From Hermatobates lingyangjiaoensis (lineage: Eukaryota > Arthropoda > Insecta > Hemiptera > Hermatobatidae), in the NCBI GenBank assembly GCA_026182355.1, contig JAPFBL010000367.1, positions 372,001 through 436,000 on the forward strand: 64,000 nt of DNA, written 5' to 3'. This document shows, piece after piece, positions 20,271 to 32,339 of the stretch (position 1 is the first letter of the stretch; each line of letters opens with the position of its first letter). The position numbers were made by a program, and so were the translations under genes. The notes under the pieces were generated by a model. The model made no database searches and had not been told where the DNA came from. It saw only the letters and a program-made list of their open reading frames with translations.

Positions 20271-23200
20271 CATAGTGTTTTAGTATTTCATTAAAGTTGT
20301 TTGTTATTAGTTTTCTGAATAGTTTTACTTGTTACGATCACAAGTCTCTGGCCCATCATATATGGAAATTACCTCAGCAACATCGAACGATAGTGAGAAA
20401 AATCGAGGCTATCAGCAAAAAAGGTAGTTAATGCAGAAGATGCTGCATACTTTAATTCCATTTGTCTCCAAGAAGATTTGCTGCCCACTTATACTTATAT
20501 ATAATATATATATGTAAATTTCCTGTATAAGTAGCAGTTATTTATTTTGAGTCATATATTATGTGTTATAATGCTATATAAGACAATAATCTCCTTTTTA
20601 AAATACCTACTTTTAAACTTCTTTCAGATATAAATCTATTTTCAAAATGTAAAACTTGATCAATAGACACCTATATATTTTTTAGTCCTAAATTGTCGAA
20701 AAAAAAAGGATGGTGTTAAGTTAATGAGTACCGATACCAAAAGTAATAATAAAACCAGCTGACAATTTTACTTAGATAAACAAATTTTATGTCAAACACG
20801 ATGAATAAATAAGCAGCTGTTTGTTTTTATAGTCCTTCCTGTATGCAGACATTGCTAATAATAAGACCCTATTTGGCTTAAACATTCAAAAATTTCACAA
20901 AGAACTTTCACACTTGAATGATCGTACCATTGTAATAATTTTCTACTTTTTTTTTTATTAGAAAATTTCGCTTCAGAAGTTAATATACCAGATGATTTAT
21001 TTTTTAATCTCGAAGAGATGAAATTTTTTTAGTTATGGGAATGCATTTCTTCAATTTTTATAAGAAATGTAAAATTTAATTGTTGATATACAGTGTTTCT
21101 GTAATATGCCCACTTGATACCAGAACAGGTGTTTTAAAGCGTTCATGTATTAATGATAGTATCATTGTGATATTTGGATAGTTTTACTTGAGTAGAAAAA
21201 TGCTTTAAAACTTTATTTCTAGTTTTTGACTTATATTATACTGTATTGTAAGGCAAATGGTACGTGCTAAAATATATTTTCTCTGTTAAGGTATTGTTTA
21301 GAGGTCAACAAGGAAAATAAAGCAAAATTAACATAACTATTATTTACTTGAAAATGTATTTTATGACATATAAGACTTGGTAAACTAAGATATGTAAAAT
21401 GTACCATATATTAGGGAAAAAAATAAGAAAAAGCTGTGGATGGATTTTAAAATTTTAAATTAATAGTTTATTAGTATAGGATCACAAAACCTGATGGGAG
21501 AGTAAACAACAGCTTTTATTAATTAGTATAGCAAAGGATCTCGAAGGGTTCGTATTAATAAGTTTATAAAAGTTTTAATGTCATATGGGTCAAAAAATAT
21601 CCTTTTTAAAATATCTACTGTTTAAACTTACTTTTAAAAATACATCTACTTCCAAAGTTATATTCAGAATGTAAAAATGGAACAGTTTATATCTTTATAT
21701 TTGTGACTCTTAAACTATTTAAATAAACAAAAAGGAATATTTCTATACCAAACATAATGATAGAACCAGCTGACTATTTTATTTTGATTAATAAATCTTA
21801 TGTTAAACAGATTGAATAAATAAACAGCTGTTTATATGTACAGCAAGTAAAATTTAAATCTCCCGGGCAACATTCAAGGTGTTTTATTATCAATCAGAAG
21901 AACATCCAGACTAATGGCAAGTTAAATTTTCAAGTTGAACAATCGTTTTGAGGTATTGTTACTTCCTTTATTAATCATTTATTTAATTGTTTAGGTAATA
22001 GGGTTAGACTGACTGATCACTAAAAAATTTGATTGTTAGTGTTCTGACTATAGTTTCTCATCAAAGCTACCATTGTTTTAACAATTTTTATACAGTACAA
22101 CTATGTTATATTGATTCCTGTTCACTTCATTTATTCACAACTTATTTTCCTCCGTTCCAATTATATCTTTCTTTTCAATGTTATCAAGGACAGCTTCGGT
22201 GTTTTTACTTCTCATCAGAATTTTTTTTTTTTTACAATTTTTACAGTAATCATTGTACAAACCCGTACATGATTATTACAAACATCTTGATTGGTTTTTT
22301 TTTTTAGTGTATTAATACTAAATATTTCACCTTTTCAACAAGTGAACATAAATACTTTCTTCAACAAATGCTGAGGAACATTAATTACCGTTACTGGATA
22401 AATAATTGGAAAATATCAATTCACACTAACTGAAGTAGTGCAGTCATAACAAACTTATTTTTTTTTAGATTTGATAGATTTAATCGTTTTGAGGTCCCTT
22501 TAAAAAAAACTTTTGCTTACTACCCAGTGTCAAAACCGCAGGAGTAGTGAAAGTTATATTACCTGCTTTTGCTTTTTTTTTTCAGTTTTATTTATTTTTA
22601 GAATACTAAATTAACATTCAGGCTTCACTAAGTCTTTCTAGTAACTTGTGTTTTCACTGTACACACCTGCTATATCCTGTCACATTTCTTCAGTTACTAG
22701 AGATTGTAACTGATCATATGTTACGCTAACCTCGTTGGAACCCATATCCTCCCTGTTAGTATACGTTAGTTTTGGTGTCCATTGGTGGTGTTTTTTATTT
22801 CTAATGATATTGATTATTGTTAGTGATTTATTTTATCATATATTTATTGCATGGATATTGATTTTCTCATATTTCAATTCTGGCTTATTGCTAGTATCTC
22901 AAAGTCTTTTTGCTTCCATTTTTAATGGACAATTAAAAAAGAATATCTTTAAATGCTATTTAGAAAAAAAATTAAATAAGATTTAATAAACGTTCTTTTA
23001 ATAGCTGCAAATGTTTCGATGGTATACCAGCAACAGAAATTAATGATGACCAGGTAACCGAACATTGAAGTTCAAATCCGTGTTTTCTATCTATGTAAGT
23101 ATGCTTTTCATGGAAATATTGTAGATTAATTTTTAGCTTCATCTCATTTATTTATTTAACTGTAATGAAGCATTATTACACTAATTTAGGTTTCTTTCAA

Positions 23201-23590
23201 ATGCATCAATGTTTAACTATATATTTTATTAAACTTATTAGTTAAAATATTTCATTAATTAAACATCTATTAAAAAAAACGAATAATTATTACGATTCTT
23301 TGCATAATTATGTATATCAAGAAAATTGTTATAATAAATTTGTAGAGTTATATTATTATTAATATATTCTTGTTTATTTAAAGTCGTTTGATACTAGAAG
23401 TAAACTAGAGTTTTATTTTTTCTGTTAACAAGGTAAACAGGTTTTTCTATTTGATTGATTTTCTTACATCACATCTTTTTGTAATGTAAATTCAACCCGA
23501 AGTTCTTGAAAACTTGAATTACAGATCATACTACATGAAAAAGAATTAAAAATCTCTAAATGGAACTAGAATCTATTATAAGAGTAGATA
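20271..23590. other. AT-rich intergenic DNA
   Basis: Two segments (about 20580-20850 and 21600-21850) resemble each other (AAAATATCTACT, ACTTCAAAGTT, AACCAGCTGAC, AAATAAACAGCTGTTT) and look like an old duplicated repeat. No gene is seen. Confidence 0.55.
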
Positions 23591-23596
23591 TATATA

Positions 23597-23920
23597 TTGA
23601 TTAATGATCAAACCACAATAAGAAATTGTAAAACAAGACTTTCTTATTGTGGTTTGATCATTGATTGTTATTTCACGTGTTTATATGAAATCTTTTTATG
23701 TATATTGATTAATGATCAAACTACAATAAGAAATGGGAAAACAAGTCTTTTCTATTGTGGTTTGATCATTGATTGTTATTTCACGTGTTTATGTGAAATC
23801 TTTTTATATATATTGATTAATGATCAAACCACAATAAGAAATGGGAAGACAAGACTTTCTTATTGTGGTTTGATCATTGATTGTTATTTCACGTGTTTAG
23901 GTGAAATCTTTTTATATATA
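23597..23920 (+). repeat. 108-bp tandem array, three units, built from deleted family A palindromes
   Basis: Units start at 23597, 23705 and 23813 with TTGATTAATGATCAAAC, and a fourth begins at 23921. Each unit has the outer palindrome arms (AATAAGAAATGGG ... TTCTTATTGTGGTTTG), a short hairpin TTTCAC/GTGAAA and a (TA)n end. The CUGANGA, stem II and GAAA core is gone from every unit, at nearly the same junction. A 124-codon open frame across it is a by-product of the 108-bp period, which is divisible by 3. Confidence 0.9.
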
Positions 23921-25295
23921 TTGATTAATACCATATTTATATTTTTCCTTACCAATCTTGTTGGAATTTAAAAAAAAAAAGATTTTCAAGACTGATGTTT
24001 ATTTCAATATAAACTTTTTTTCATTAGTCTAAATTGACTATATGCTACAATATTTTGAGACTATAATTAGCCAGTAAACTTTAACTGTAGAATCTTGAAA
24101 TCGTTGAATGCATGTAAATTTCTGTTTAGATTCAACGTTGTCTAAAGAGATTTTTTAAGTGTTTTCATTGATACCAACTGTTGTTTCAGAGTTGCACTGA
24201 AATGGATTGACGGAATAGACCTAGGTGAAGGCCTGGACCATTGGACTGTGCCTCAACCTAGGTGATTTAATATTTTACTATGAGTGTATAGTTTATATTT
24301 CTTATAAACTATATATATAGCTCACAAACTACCTATGAGTGTGGTTATACTTGTAGTGTAAATTTCACACAATTGCTTGTTTAATGGAGTAAGATTATTT
24401 GACGTTAAACTTATTCAATTTGCTGGCCTAGGTCCTCATGAATCCTAATGCTTCTAAATTGAAATTCACAATCCTTGCCATTACACGTAGTTATATCTTC
24501 AATACTGTAATTAATTAATACCTTAAAATTGATGTGATTGAGAACCAGCTAATTGCAATTTATTAATCAAGAGGGGACAATCTTTCCTTCACTTAATCTG
24601 TAAAATATTTATAGACAGAAAAAATCATATTTCTAGCAATAGAACAAGTAAACATGCAATTAAGATCTTCATTAATTAAACAAATGTATTTAAACAGTTA
24701 TTTCCAAAGAAATTTATTTCGAATCGAAAACAATTGAACCCGACGTTCTTGAAAAATGAATTAAAAATCATACTTGAATCAAAAGAGTTAGAGAATGAAA
24801 ACTATAAAGGGAACTAGAATTTATTGTAATATAATAAGACATTATATCTTATATTATTTATAACTTTTCATTTTCAGTCAATTCATACTTTCCCTTTGCT
24901 CTTACTGGTATATTGACAACACCTAACACTGTCACTGCAAACCAGAATTTCTTAGGTGTATTTTAGCTTCTTATCAAGGTGTATTACATCTTATCATGTG
25001 ATAACGACGATTCGAAATATTGAAGTGAGTTCTGGTAGTGTTTTTAATAGTGTTTTCTTTGTGCTTACGTATATGTATTAAAGAAATAAAAAAAAATCTA
25101 TTTATGATATTTTAGATAATTGTAGAGTCACCTGATCTAATTGTAATATCTCTGTATATCACCTGGTCGGTTACTTCCGTTGAGCCTACAACGTGCTTGG
25201 TCTCCCCTTCTCTTTTCTTCTGAAGACAGATTGCCCGAAAATTTGAATTTTTAAGTGTGTTTCTTTGCTCTGTTTGTTACTCTTCTTGATTGTTA
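23921..25295. other. AT-rich intergenic DNA with a degenerate family C module
   Basis: A degenerate module (GTGATAA, extra C, GAC...TC, GAAATAT, TGAAG) lies at about 24996-25030. An acceptor-like CAG at 24190 is not followed by a usable exon. A family B half-module lies at about 25222-25255. Confidence 0.5.
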
Positions 25296-25320
25296 TATAT
25301 ATATATATATATATATATAT

Positions 25321-25493
25321 GATCAAACCACAATAAGAAATGGGAAAACAAGACTAAGATCTTTCAACCGTAACAAGCGGTCTTCGTCAGAGTCAAAAAC
25401 CCGTCTGAGTTGGGTTTTTGACTCTGACGAAGACCGGTTGTTACGGTTGAAAGATCTTAGTCTTGTATTCCCATTTCTTATTGTGGTTTGATC
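25321..25493. repeat. Palindrome of family A modules, both arms nearly intact
   Basis: Inverted arms about 25321-25404 and 25411-25493. The + strand module is GACT (25420-25423), CTGACGA (25424-25430), extra A, stem II GACCG/CGGTT (25432-25448), GAA (25449-25451), AGATCT (25452-25457), T, AGTC (25459-25462). The minus-strand module spans 25394-25352. Both keep every box. A (TA)n tract abuts each end. Confidence 0.85.
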
Positions 25494-25783
25494 ATTGATT
25501 GTTATTTCACGTGTTTATGTGAAATCTTTTTATATATATATATGATTCGTTGAAATGCTGACCAATAGGAGAGTAGAGTTAGTAGTTAAATTCCATGCGT
25601 GCGGTCCCAGTTACCCGCTGATTAGAGAATCCTTCGTTATTCCGCTAATGGTTATAGAGGTTGCACAGTCCATCTGTGAAACAAGATTATTGGCAGAAAA
25701 CACAAGCCTCACTTTGCAGTGAACTTCTGTTTCCTTTCTATTGTTGTTTTTTGTGGTGGTTGGGTGTTGGTTTTTTCTATTAT

Positions 25784-25816
25784 CTGCTACGGAAATTAAA
25801 TTTATTTCCGTAGCAG
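25784..25816. repeat. Short perfect hairpin
   Basis: CTGCTACGGAAAT and its complement surround a short AT centre. It lies just upstream of a CGAAACGTTG box (about 25852) of the family D repeat. Confidence 0.8.
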
Positions 25817-25839
25817 TTACTCTTTACCGTAATCATTTT

Positions 25840-25935
25840 TAAATAAAAACCGAAACGTTGACAATGTCAGTTTAATTTGAACCTGAAGAACTGACCGATC
25901 CCGATAAACTTTAGGTTTGTTTGTATTCCATGGTC
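25840..25935 (+). repeat. Family D repeat
   Basis: This contains CCGAAACGTTGAC, then TTTGAACCTGAAGAACTGACC, CCCGATAAACTTTAG and a (TA)n end. A copy on the minus strand is at 45640-45740, and pieces lie at 6939-7000, 47700-47765, 51120-51150, 51405-51425 and 60525-60560. GAA-ACGT-T-GRC looks like the 3' half of a hammerhead-like module whose 5' box is eroded. Confidence 0.6.
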
Positions 25936-25971
25936 GATACTTATATATATATATATATAAAACAAGATTTC

Positions 25972-26170
25972 ACAATAATCACGTGAAATAATAATCAATG
26001 TTCAAACCACAATCAGAAATGGGTTAAAAGTCTGAGATCTTTCAACTGTAACAAGCAGTCTTCGTCAGAGTCAAAACCCATTTCAGTTGGGTTTTGGCTC
26101 TGACAAAAACCACTTCTACGGTTGAAAGATCTCAGTCTTTTATCCCATTCCTTATGGCGGTTTGAACATA
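25972..26170. repeat. Diverged palindrome of family A
   Basis: Same layout as 25321-25493 with more substitutions. The left arm keeps CTGACGA and AGATCT. The right arm has CTGACAA and a shortened stem II. Confidence 0.75.
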
Positions 26171-26174
26171 ATAT

Positions 26175-26545
26175 ATGATGTCTATTTGTATGGGTTTGGT
26201 TAGATTGCAGTGGCTGTCTCAATAGAGAGTACACATGGGTCTCTCATGTATTGGGTATTAAGTTTATACCCAAAATAAACCCTTTGTGACACCATATAAT
26301 GAAAATTCTACATAGCGAGTCCTCAATTTTGTCTAGTTTAAGGTTATTTGGAATATGGATCTCTAATGAGTACCTGACGTCATACATCTTCGGGACCGAC
26401 TGCTTAATGTCATCTCTGAGGGACAACATGTTGAGATTTTTTTCACCTCATGCGTAAATGTATTAGGGATCAGGGTGGGTATCGAACTCCGGATATACCA
26501 TTCTAGATGCGAGCACGAAGGCGCTTCGCTTCGCTGTCCCTGTAT
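26175..26545 (-). mobile_element. tRNA-derived SINE, near full length
   Basis: The minus strand has box B AGTTCGATACCC (26488-26477) and the same body and tail as the SINE at 13601-13930. The head shows CGAAGCGAAGCG, a small duplication. It abuts the preceding palindrome. Confidence 0.78.
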
Positions 26546-26673
26546 TAGTATGCATTTATATTGAAATTATAGAAAAAGATAAATATTCATCATATTGAAC
26601 TTGTATAAGTGTTATTACTTGCGTGAATTCGTACAGAACAAGAACTAATTTGGTTTAGAATATTTCAATATAT

Positions 26674-26870
26674 CAATGATCAAACCACAATAAGAAATGG
26701 GAAAACAAGACTAAGATCTTTCAACCGTAACAAGCGGTCTTCGTTCGAGTCAAAAACCCAACTCTGACGAAGACCGCTTGTTACGGTTGAAAGATCTTAG
26801 TCTTGTTTTCCCATTTCTTATTGTGGTTTGATCATTGATTGTTATTTCACGTGTTTATGTGAAATCTTTT
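26674..26870. mobile_element. Family A palindromic unit with 13-bp target-site duplication
   Basis: The 197-bp palindrome is bounded by the identical 13-mers TATTTCAATATAT at 26661-26673 and 26871-26883. The right arm has CTGACGA (26764-26770), stem II, GAA, AGATCT and AGTC, with one stem I mismatch. The left core is mutated (CGAACGA). The duplication shows the palindrome inserted as one unit. Confidence 0.85.
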
Positions 26871-26883
26871 TATTTCAATATAT

Positions 26884-28830
26884 TTGATTGACCGTTCATT
26901 CAATCAGGAGACATGTATAAATTGTATTCATTCCATTGATTTAATGAGATATTATTTCTTGAAACGAGGAACATGTCCGACATTGAGTTAAATAAGTGGA
27001 ATAAATATTTGGGAGTCGAATTATTTAATGGTTTTCTCCAATTATGTTTTTGACATAAAAATGATTTCAACCTATTTAGTCATTAACTGTTGTGATTTGA
27101 TTTAAAGCTACCTTTGAAAAAATGCATTCATCTAAAATGTTACTAAATTAAAACAAGAAAACAATAACCGTTTCATGTTAATAGGTTTTTTCAAACAAAT
27201 TATAACTATGAAAAGAAAATATTTAATGAGGGGGCCGAGTGGTTCCACTAGGAAGAGCAAGTACTTAAGTAACTAAGCGACAAGATGTTAGTTAAGCGAG
27301 ATTAAAGTCGATGGTGGGAAGCAAAGAGTTATGGTAATAATGAGCAGAGTACTCAGCCGCTAATGAGCGCCTTGAGATGGATGATACGCTGTATTTATCA
27401 TGAACAAAAGTCTGCGATATTTAAATCTCAAGAAATAAAACAAGTACACAAACAACCCAGTTAAAATTATGTTACTTGTTGTTGCATTATTAACAAATAT
27501 TATATTTTTAATTATAAAATTTGTTTTTGGTTATCTTCATTGATTATCGCTGTTATGTTTAAAAGTAAAACTTTACTTAAGTTAACTGATCACTTGATGT
27601 TATCTGAATCTACAATCCATAATGGGGTTGTGTTATAAGAATATCAGTTGGTTATATATTTATATAAAAATTTATTATTTTTGCCACAAAATTCCTAAAA
27701 ATTACTGTTTTAAAACATTCAATACATGGCTTAATCCTAAAACTACATATATAGTAATTTTTATATAATCAGCTGTAGTTACATGGATGCAATGGGTTTG
27801 AAGTTAAAGCAGTAGGACTTACATGAAATGCCACACAATAGACACTCTTTTGTATAGGTTCCCCAGGAATGCTATGATTATACGTGTATACCGATGAAAT
27901 GCCAATTTCATAGACATTTAAAAACAATTGCGTCAATTATTTCAAACTCACGTACACATTATTTTTTTTACCTTTCTTTCTAATAATATATTTTTTTTTA
28001 CTTCAAATCATGCAATCTAAAAATAAAATAAAGAAACCTGTATTTTTTTATTTTCCTCTTTTTCTATATATAAAAAAAAATTACCCTGAATTTATAAATG
28101 CCTTTATAATTTCATCACAATGCCAGAAATGATTCTAATGTATTTAAGATGCATTCACATTAAAAGGTTAGAGGACCACTGCACTATGCTAACTATAGTT
28201 AAACATAGTCTTTAGTTATAGTCTTTAGAACGGCAAACCATGTATAAGGATAAAGTTAATTTTGTCCGTATTTTTTGTGAATTTAATTTGAAAAGCTGAT
28301 GAGAATTAAAAGACAGTTGTTATGGACTTAAATGAATTGTTAGTATCATTGAAAGTAATTTCATATTCTTTCAGCAGCCATTGTATCAAACAAATGTTAA
28401 CTTTCCTAGTTAATCAAACGCTTGGATTTTTTCTCAAAACTGTTATAATTTGCATTTTCTCGAAAAGAATATTGATCTGGAAAGTTGACTTCAATGGAGA
28501 GAAGTATACAAATAGACAATTCACAATATCATTCAACAAATTTATGAAGATTACACAAACGACAAACCTTCTTTAAGTTACTTATAAAGTATTTATATAT
28601 TTTTTGCAATTATTGTGTTCTAAGATGTATTTATATATTTGTGCAGATGGGTCAGTTGAGCATAATTGTGTCTACTCTGTGAGGTAGTAAGATGTTTTGG
28701 AATGAATTTGCAGTCATAACGAGGATGTCAGACTCTTGCATTGGTGATATCTATAGTTAAGTAAGAATGAACTTGGTTTCAGGTAACATTACGGAAAGAA
28801 AAAAAAAACATGAAGATGACGCGGGGTAAT
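26884..28830. other. AT-rich intergenic DNA
   Basis: Nothing recognised apart from a slightly GC-richer stretch at 27225-27400 without an open frame. Confidence 0.55.
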
Positions 28831-28844
28831 AAATAACTTTCTAT

Positions 28845-28920
28845 AAGAAAAGGACTATGGTGCGACGAGAGATGCCGGTCGTCCTGATGAACCTCCTGCT
28901 GGCGCGGCCGTGAAAATTTT
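28845..28920. other. Small GC/CpG-rich island
   Basis: About 75 bases of high GC with many CpG, followed by an A-run. It could encode 19 codons (MVRREMPVV... to TGA at 28910-28912), but there is no family match. CTGATGA and GAAAA occur around it, but the intervening sequence does not pair as stem II. Possibly an untranslated exon or promoter fragment. Confidence 0.25.
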
Positions 28921-29289
28921 AAAAAAAACTTAACACCGCTCACTAAAATGTAAAAAAAGTTTCATTTTTCCTTGGCGACAGCTATGCGCTTCGGTCAAAA
29001 AAAAACCGGCTCTATGTCTTAAATACAAACATAAATGATTTGTTAAAAACTTCCTACTACGCTATGGTGATTTTTTCAAGGTGAGTAAACAGTATATATC
29101 GCCATTTAAATAATACCTTAAACAAAAGTTTTATCTTGTTATTTTTTTTTCTGTTTTAAGAAAAGAAAGAAATTCAAGGAAAACATGAAAAAATATTGCA
29201 AGATAATTAAAGAATAAGGCCGCAAAAGCTGTCAGAGCAGGAGGTGAAAGGGCCCGGGACTCTGGGAGCAAATCGAGTCTACTTAGCCT

Positions 29290-29328
29290 AATCCATCTCC
29301 ACTGCCAGGGCATCAAAACACGCTTGTC
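29290..29328 (-). CDS. Candidate terminal exon of an unidentified minus-strand gene
   Basis: On the minus strand a good acceptor (TTATTTTTACAG) is followed by a short frame, QACFDALAVEMD and a stop, then a GC-rich segment. Composition and acceptor are exon-like. I do not recognise the protein, and no partner exon was found. The alternative frame through the same DNA (a 121-codon open frame) is less natural. Confidence 0.22.
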
Positions 29329-29499
29329 TGTAAAAATAAACAATGTATATACAAAAACCGAGCTTTTATTTAACATTACATAAAAAATCTTACATCTAAC
29401 CATCTGTTCCCAAAAATAATTGATAGTACATGTAATATATACTATCAATTGTAATGAATTAAACGTTACATACAACTGAATATTAAATATTTTCAAATA

Positions 29500-30830
29500 T
29501 TAATGCAACAGTTTACCTTATATGGCACAAATTTTTGTAATTAAGTAAAGTTTCTGTTCATTACTTAATATTAATATCTGAACTACTTACATTAAACAAC
29601 ATCCTTCTATGTTTAATTCGCCTCTTACCAATAAACCAATAACAGACAAACAGAAATTATTCTTGAACATTTATGGTTACTATTCAAAAAATGCGTTTTT
29701 ATCAATTAAAAATAATCAAATATTTTTTTAAATTTATTTTATTCATTAAAAACAATTTCATTCCTATAGAGAAATTATATTTTTCATTCGTAAATTAATT
29801 AAATTTAATATGATTGGTTCACAAGTAAAGTTATTTCTTCAGTTGTATAATGTCGTTGACTTATATCAGTCTTGATGTATAAATAGAAAAACATTTTTTC
29901 ATATGGTAACAAATTATTTTAAGTGGATTATTATTTTAGGTTTTCATTGGAACAAAAAGAAATTTATATGAACCATAAAAGCTTTCTTATAAGTTTGTTT
30001 TTAATTTAACTTAGTAATGTATTATCAGAGGAAAAAGATTTAAGAAAGAGTAAGAAAAAGAAAGAGTAAAAGATTTAAGGTGGTATTACATATTTATAAA
30101 TCTTTTAAAAAGACTGAATCTTTTATATACTTATAAAAAGACTTTTGATGAGGTGTAGAACTGTCTTAATTGTTACAAAAGTATTCATGTTACGTGATTG
30201 TGATAGTGATTGATCGACTTATCAATATATAAGGTCATTTTTGTACATCACACCACTGATGAACAGTAATAAGATTTTTGAAAGCCAAAGTGAACATTTC
30301 TTGATACGAAATAATCTCCTACTAGGGAACATGGCTTTTCTTCAAATAGCAAGTGGATTTTTCCATCGTTTACTTGACCTGCTTCAACATTGAATATTTA
30401 AGTCAAATTTTCAAATTTAAAACAAGAAAATACCCTTCTTTTCTCTGAAAAACATCGAAGAAAAAATGTCGTTTTAAGATAATTAATAATTAAGGATGTA
30501 CGATAATTATATTTATTAATCTTCAAACAAATGATTTCAATTTAGAATTATGTTGAACATTTCTGGACTTTTATAGAATTATTATACTGGGAAATTTATG
30601 GCTCCTTAGTATGTAATAAAATCATTTTCCTTCTTCTTTGTCAAAAAATCATATATATACCAATTTTCTCTGAGTGAGTGTTATCTTCTTTCCTGCGTCT
30701 TTTACTCTGTTATAAGGTTGCTATGAATGTATATTGAGAAAAAATATAATAGTAATTAGCCAGTTTACATACTCAAATCAAAGTCAAAGCGAGCTATTCA
30801 GTATAATTTAAAACTTTTGTACTTGGGAGC
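29500..30830. other. AT-rich intergenic DNA with a possible decayed module
   Basis: CTGATGA at about 30253 is followed by a non-pairing stretch and GAAAGCC, resembling a decayed family H module. Otherwise nothing is seen. Confidence 0.45.
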
Positions 30831-30839
30831 TTCTAATTT

Positions 30840-31745
30840 TTGAAAATAATCTAAATGAACTATTAGACTATAATAGTGAAAAAACTGGATATTTGTCAAC
30901 AAACATAACTCTTCTTTTTGAGGAAAGAGTCCATTCGTCATATTTCAATAGAATGGAAAGATACTACAATTCACAAAGATAAAGTAATTATAACTGATAT
31001 TAAGCTTTGCTCAAGAGTGCAATATATAGATTTTTAAAGCATTTTAAGAGAAAAATTCATCATATTTATGATACAAAGGAAATTTATTTATGTTTATTGG
31101 CGGTGATTTTTTCACATGTAAAAAATTATTCCTCTTATATCTCATATAAGTCAATAAATTATTTAAATTTTTCCATTATAAACATCAATTTTATCTTAGT
31201 GGATTAGCTAAAAAATTTCTAATGTAAACAATGTAAAAACATATCAAAAATTCGACAAGTATATTAGGTGATCCCTTCGTCTAGGATAAACAAACAGTTT
31301 CTATAGCTTCATGGCTCTTTACCCTGATTGAAATTTCATGATTTTTTTTTATAAATTGCTAATTTCTTGTTTAATTTCTGGTCAAATTTTCATTATTTTT
31401 TAATGAGCCGTTTAGTGCTAAAAAAACCTTTTCTGAAAACAGAAATCGTACTTTAACGCCCCCTTAGAGAAATTTGACTTTCCCTTCATGTATAATTCTT
31501 CCCAAACAATAGGGTTTATCTACACTGTGTTGCAGTGTATTTTACACATTTTGTGTAAAATACCAACTCGATCCACCAAAGATTCTGGACCGTAGCGTGG
31601 TAACAAGCAACTAACACACTCACCCGCGCACCCACACACATATGGCACATCATCGAAAAAACATCATAAAACGACTTTTGGGAACTCAAAGTATATAATT
31701 CCGTCAAAATCTCACGCCACAATCACTATACTTTACTTATAGTAA
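30840..31745 (-). repeat. Unclassified interspersed repeat, copy 2 (inverted)
   Basis: This is the reverse complement of the unit at 16650-17260 and partly 17260-17470, with the same landmarks (TTGATCC-type match to CCAGAATCTTTG, GTGTG run, AAGTCGTTTTATGA). It ends near the palindromic TTTACTTATAGTAAA at 31732-31746. No coding capacity is seen. Confidence 0.72.
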
Positions 31746-32255
31746 ATCAATAATTTATAAAGAAGGTTTAATTATGAATTTTTATGTAATTCTCAATGAT
31801 AAAAATTTTGCTATTCTTAAAATTTATTACATTAATATTAAAATATTTTTTCAACTTATGCCTTGTTGCCTAAGAGATCTATGTGCGCCTAAACACCTTA
31901 TAAACGATGTTGTTACTGTTGTCTCTCTGGTTCAAAGAAATTAAATCACCTTTCTTGCTTCCATTTATAAAAAAAGAATTGTATTTGAGTGTTTTTATAT
32001 AATTATTCTAATTTAATGTACTTCTAATTTTGTTTCACTAAAATAGTAAATAGATTATTTACACGACTTGACAGACTTGACAATGACGAAAATAATAAGA
32101 AAAGAATTAAACTAAATAATAATAATTAAATAAAAGTAAAATAAAATAAAAATAAAAGTAAAGTTAAAATAATTAAATATTAAAATCTAGGCAGCATTGG
32201 GAAGTAGGTAGGTTATATAAACAGAAAGGTAGGACTCCGTAGTTCTAGTTGATCA

Positions 32256-32298
32256 GTTCTTGTTGAAGATGGGTGACGCCCGAAACCGGTCTAAGAAC
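32256..32298 (+). ncRNA. Best-formed hammerhead-like module (family F)
   Basis: GTTCTTG (32256-32262) pairs over all seven positions (one G-U) with TAAGAAC (32292-32298). Between them are TTGAAGA (32263-32269), extra T (32270), stem II GGGT/GCCC with loop GAC (32271-32281), GAA (32282-32284), self-complementary ACCGGT (32285-32290) and C (32291). The predicted cleavage site follows GGTC at 32291. The first core base is U instead of C. It stands alone and is not in a palindrome. Confidence 0.65.
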
Positions 32299-32339
32299 TT
32301 CAGCAGCAGGGTACGAGGTAAGACGGATTACCATAATTT

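Noticed and set aside
23597..23971. 124-codon protein with three internal repeats
   Set aside because: The open frame arises from a 108-bp tandem repeat of palindrome remnants. The period divides by three.
24191..24262. Extra HSDL1 exon after a TTGTTTCAG acceptor
   Set aside because: In the phase supplied by upstream exons it stops after six codons. The other frame gives no SDR similarity.
28885..28925. Hammerhead-like module in the GC island (CTGATGA ... GAAAA)
   Set aside because: The sequence between the boxes does not form stem II next to GAAA, and there is no stem I complement.
30253..30285. Intact module (CTGATGA ... GAAAGCC)
   Set aside because: Stem II does not pair and the stem III tetramer is not self-complementary. 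At best a decayed copy.
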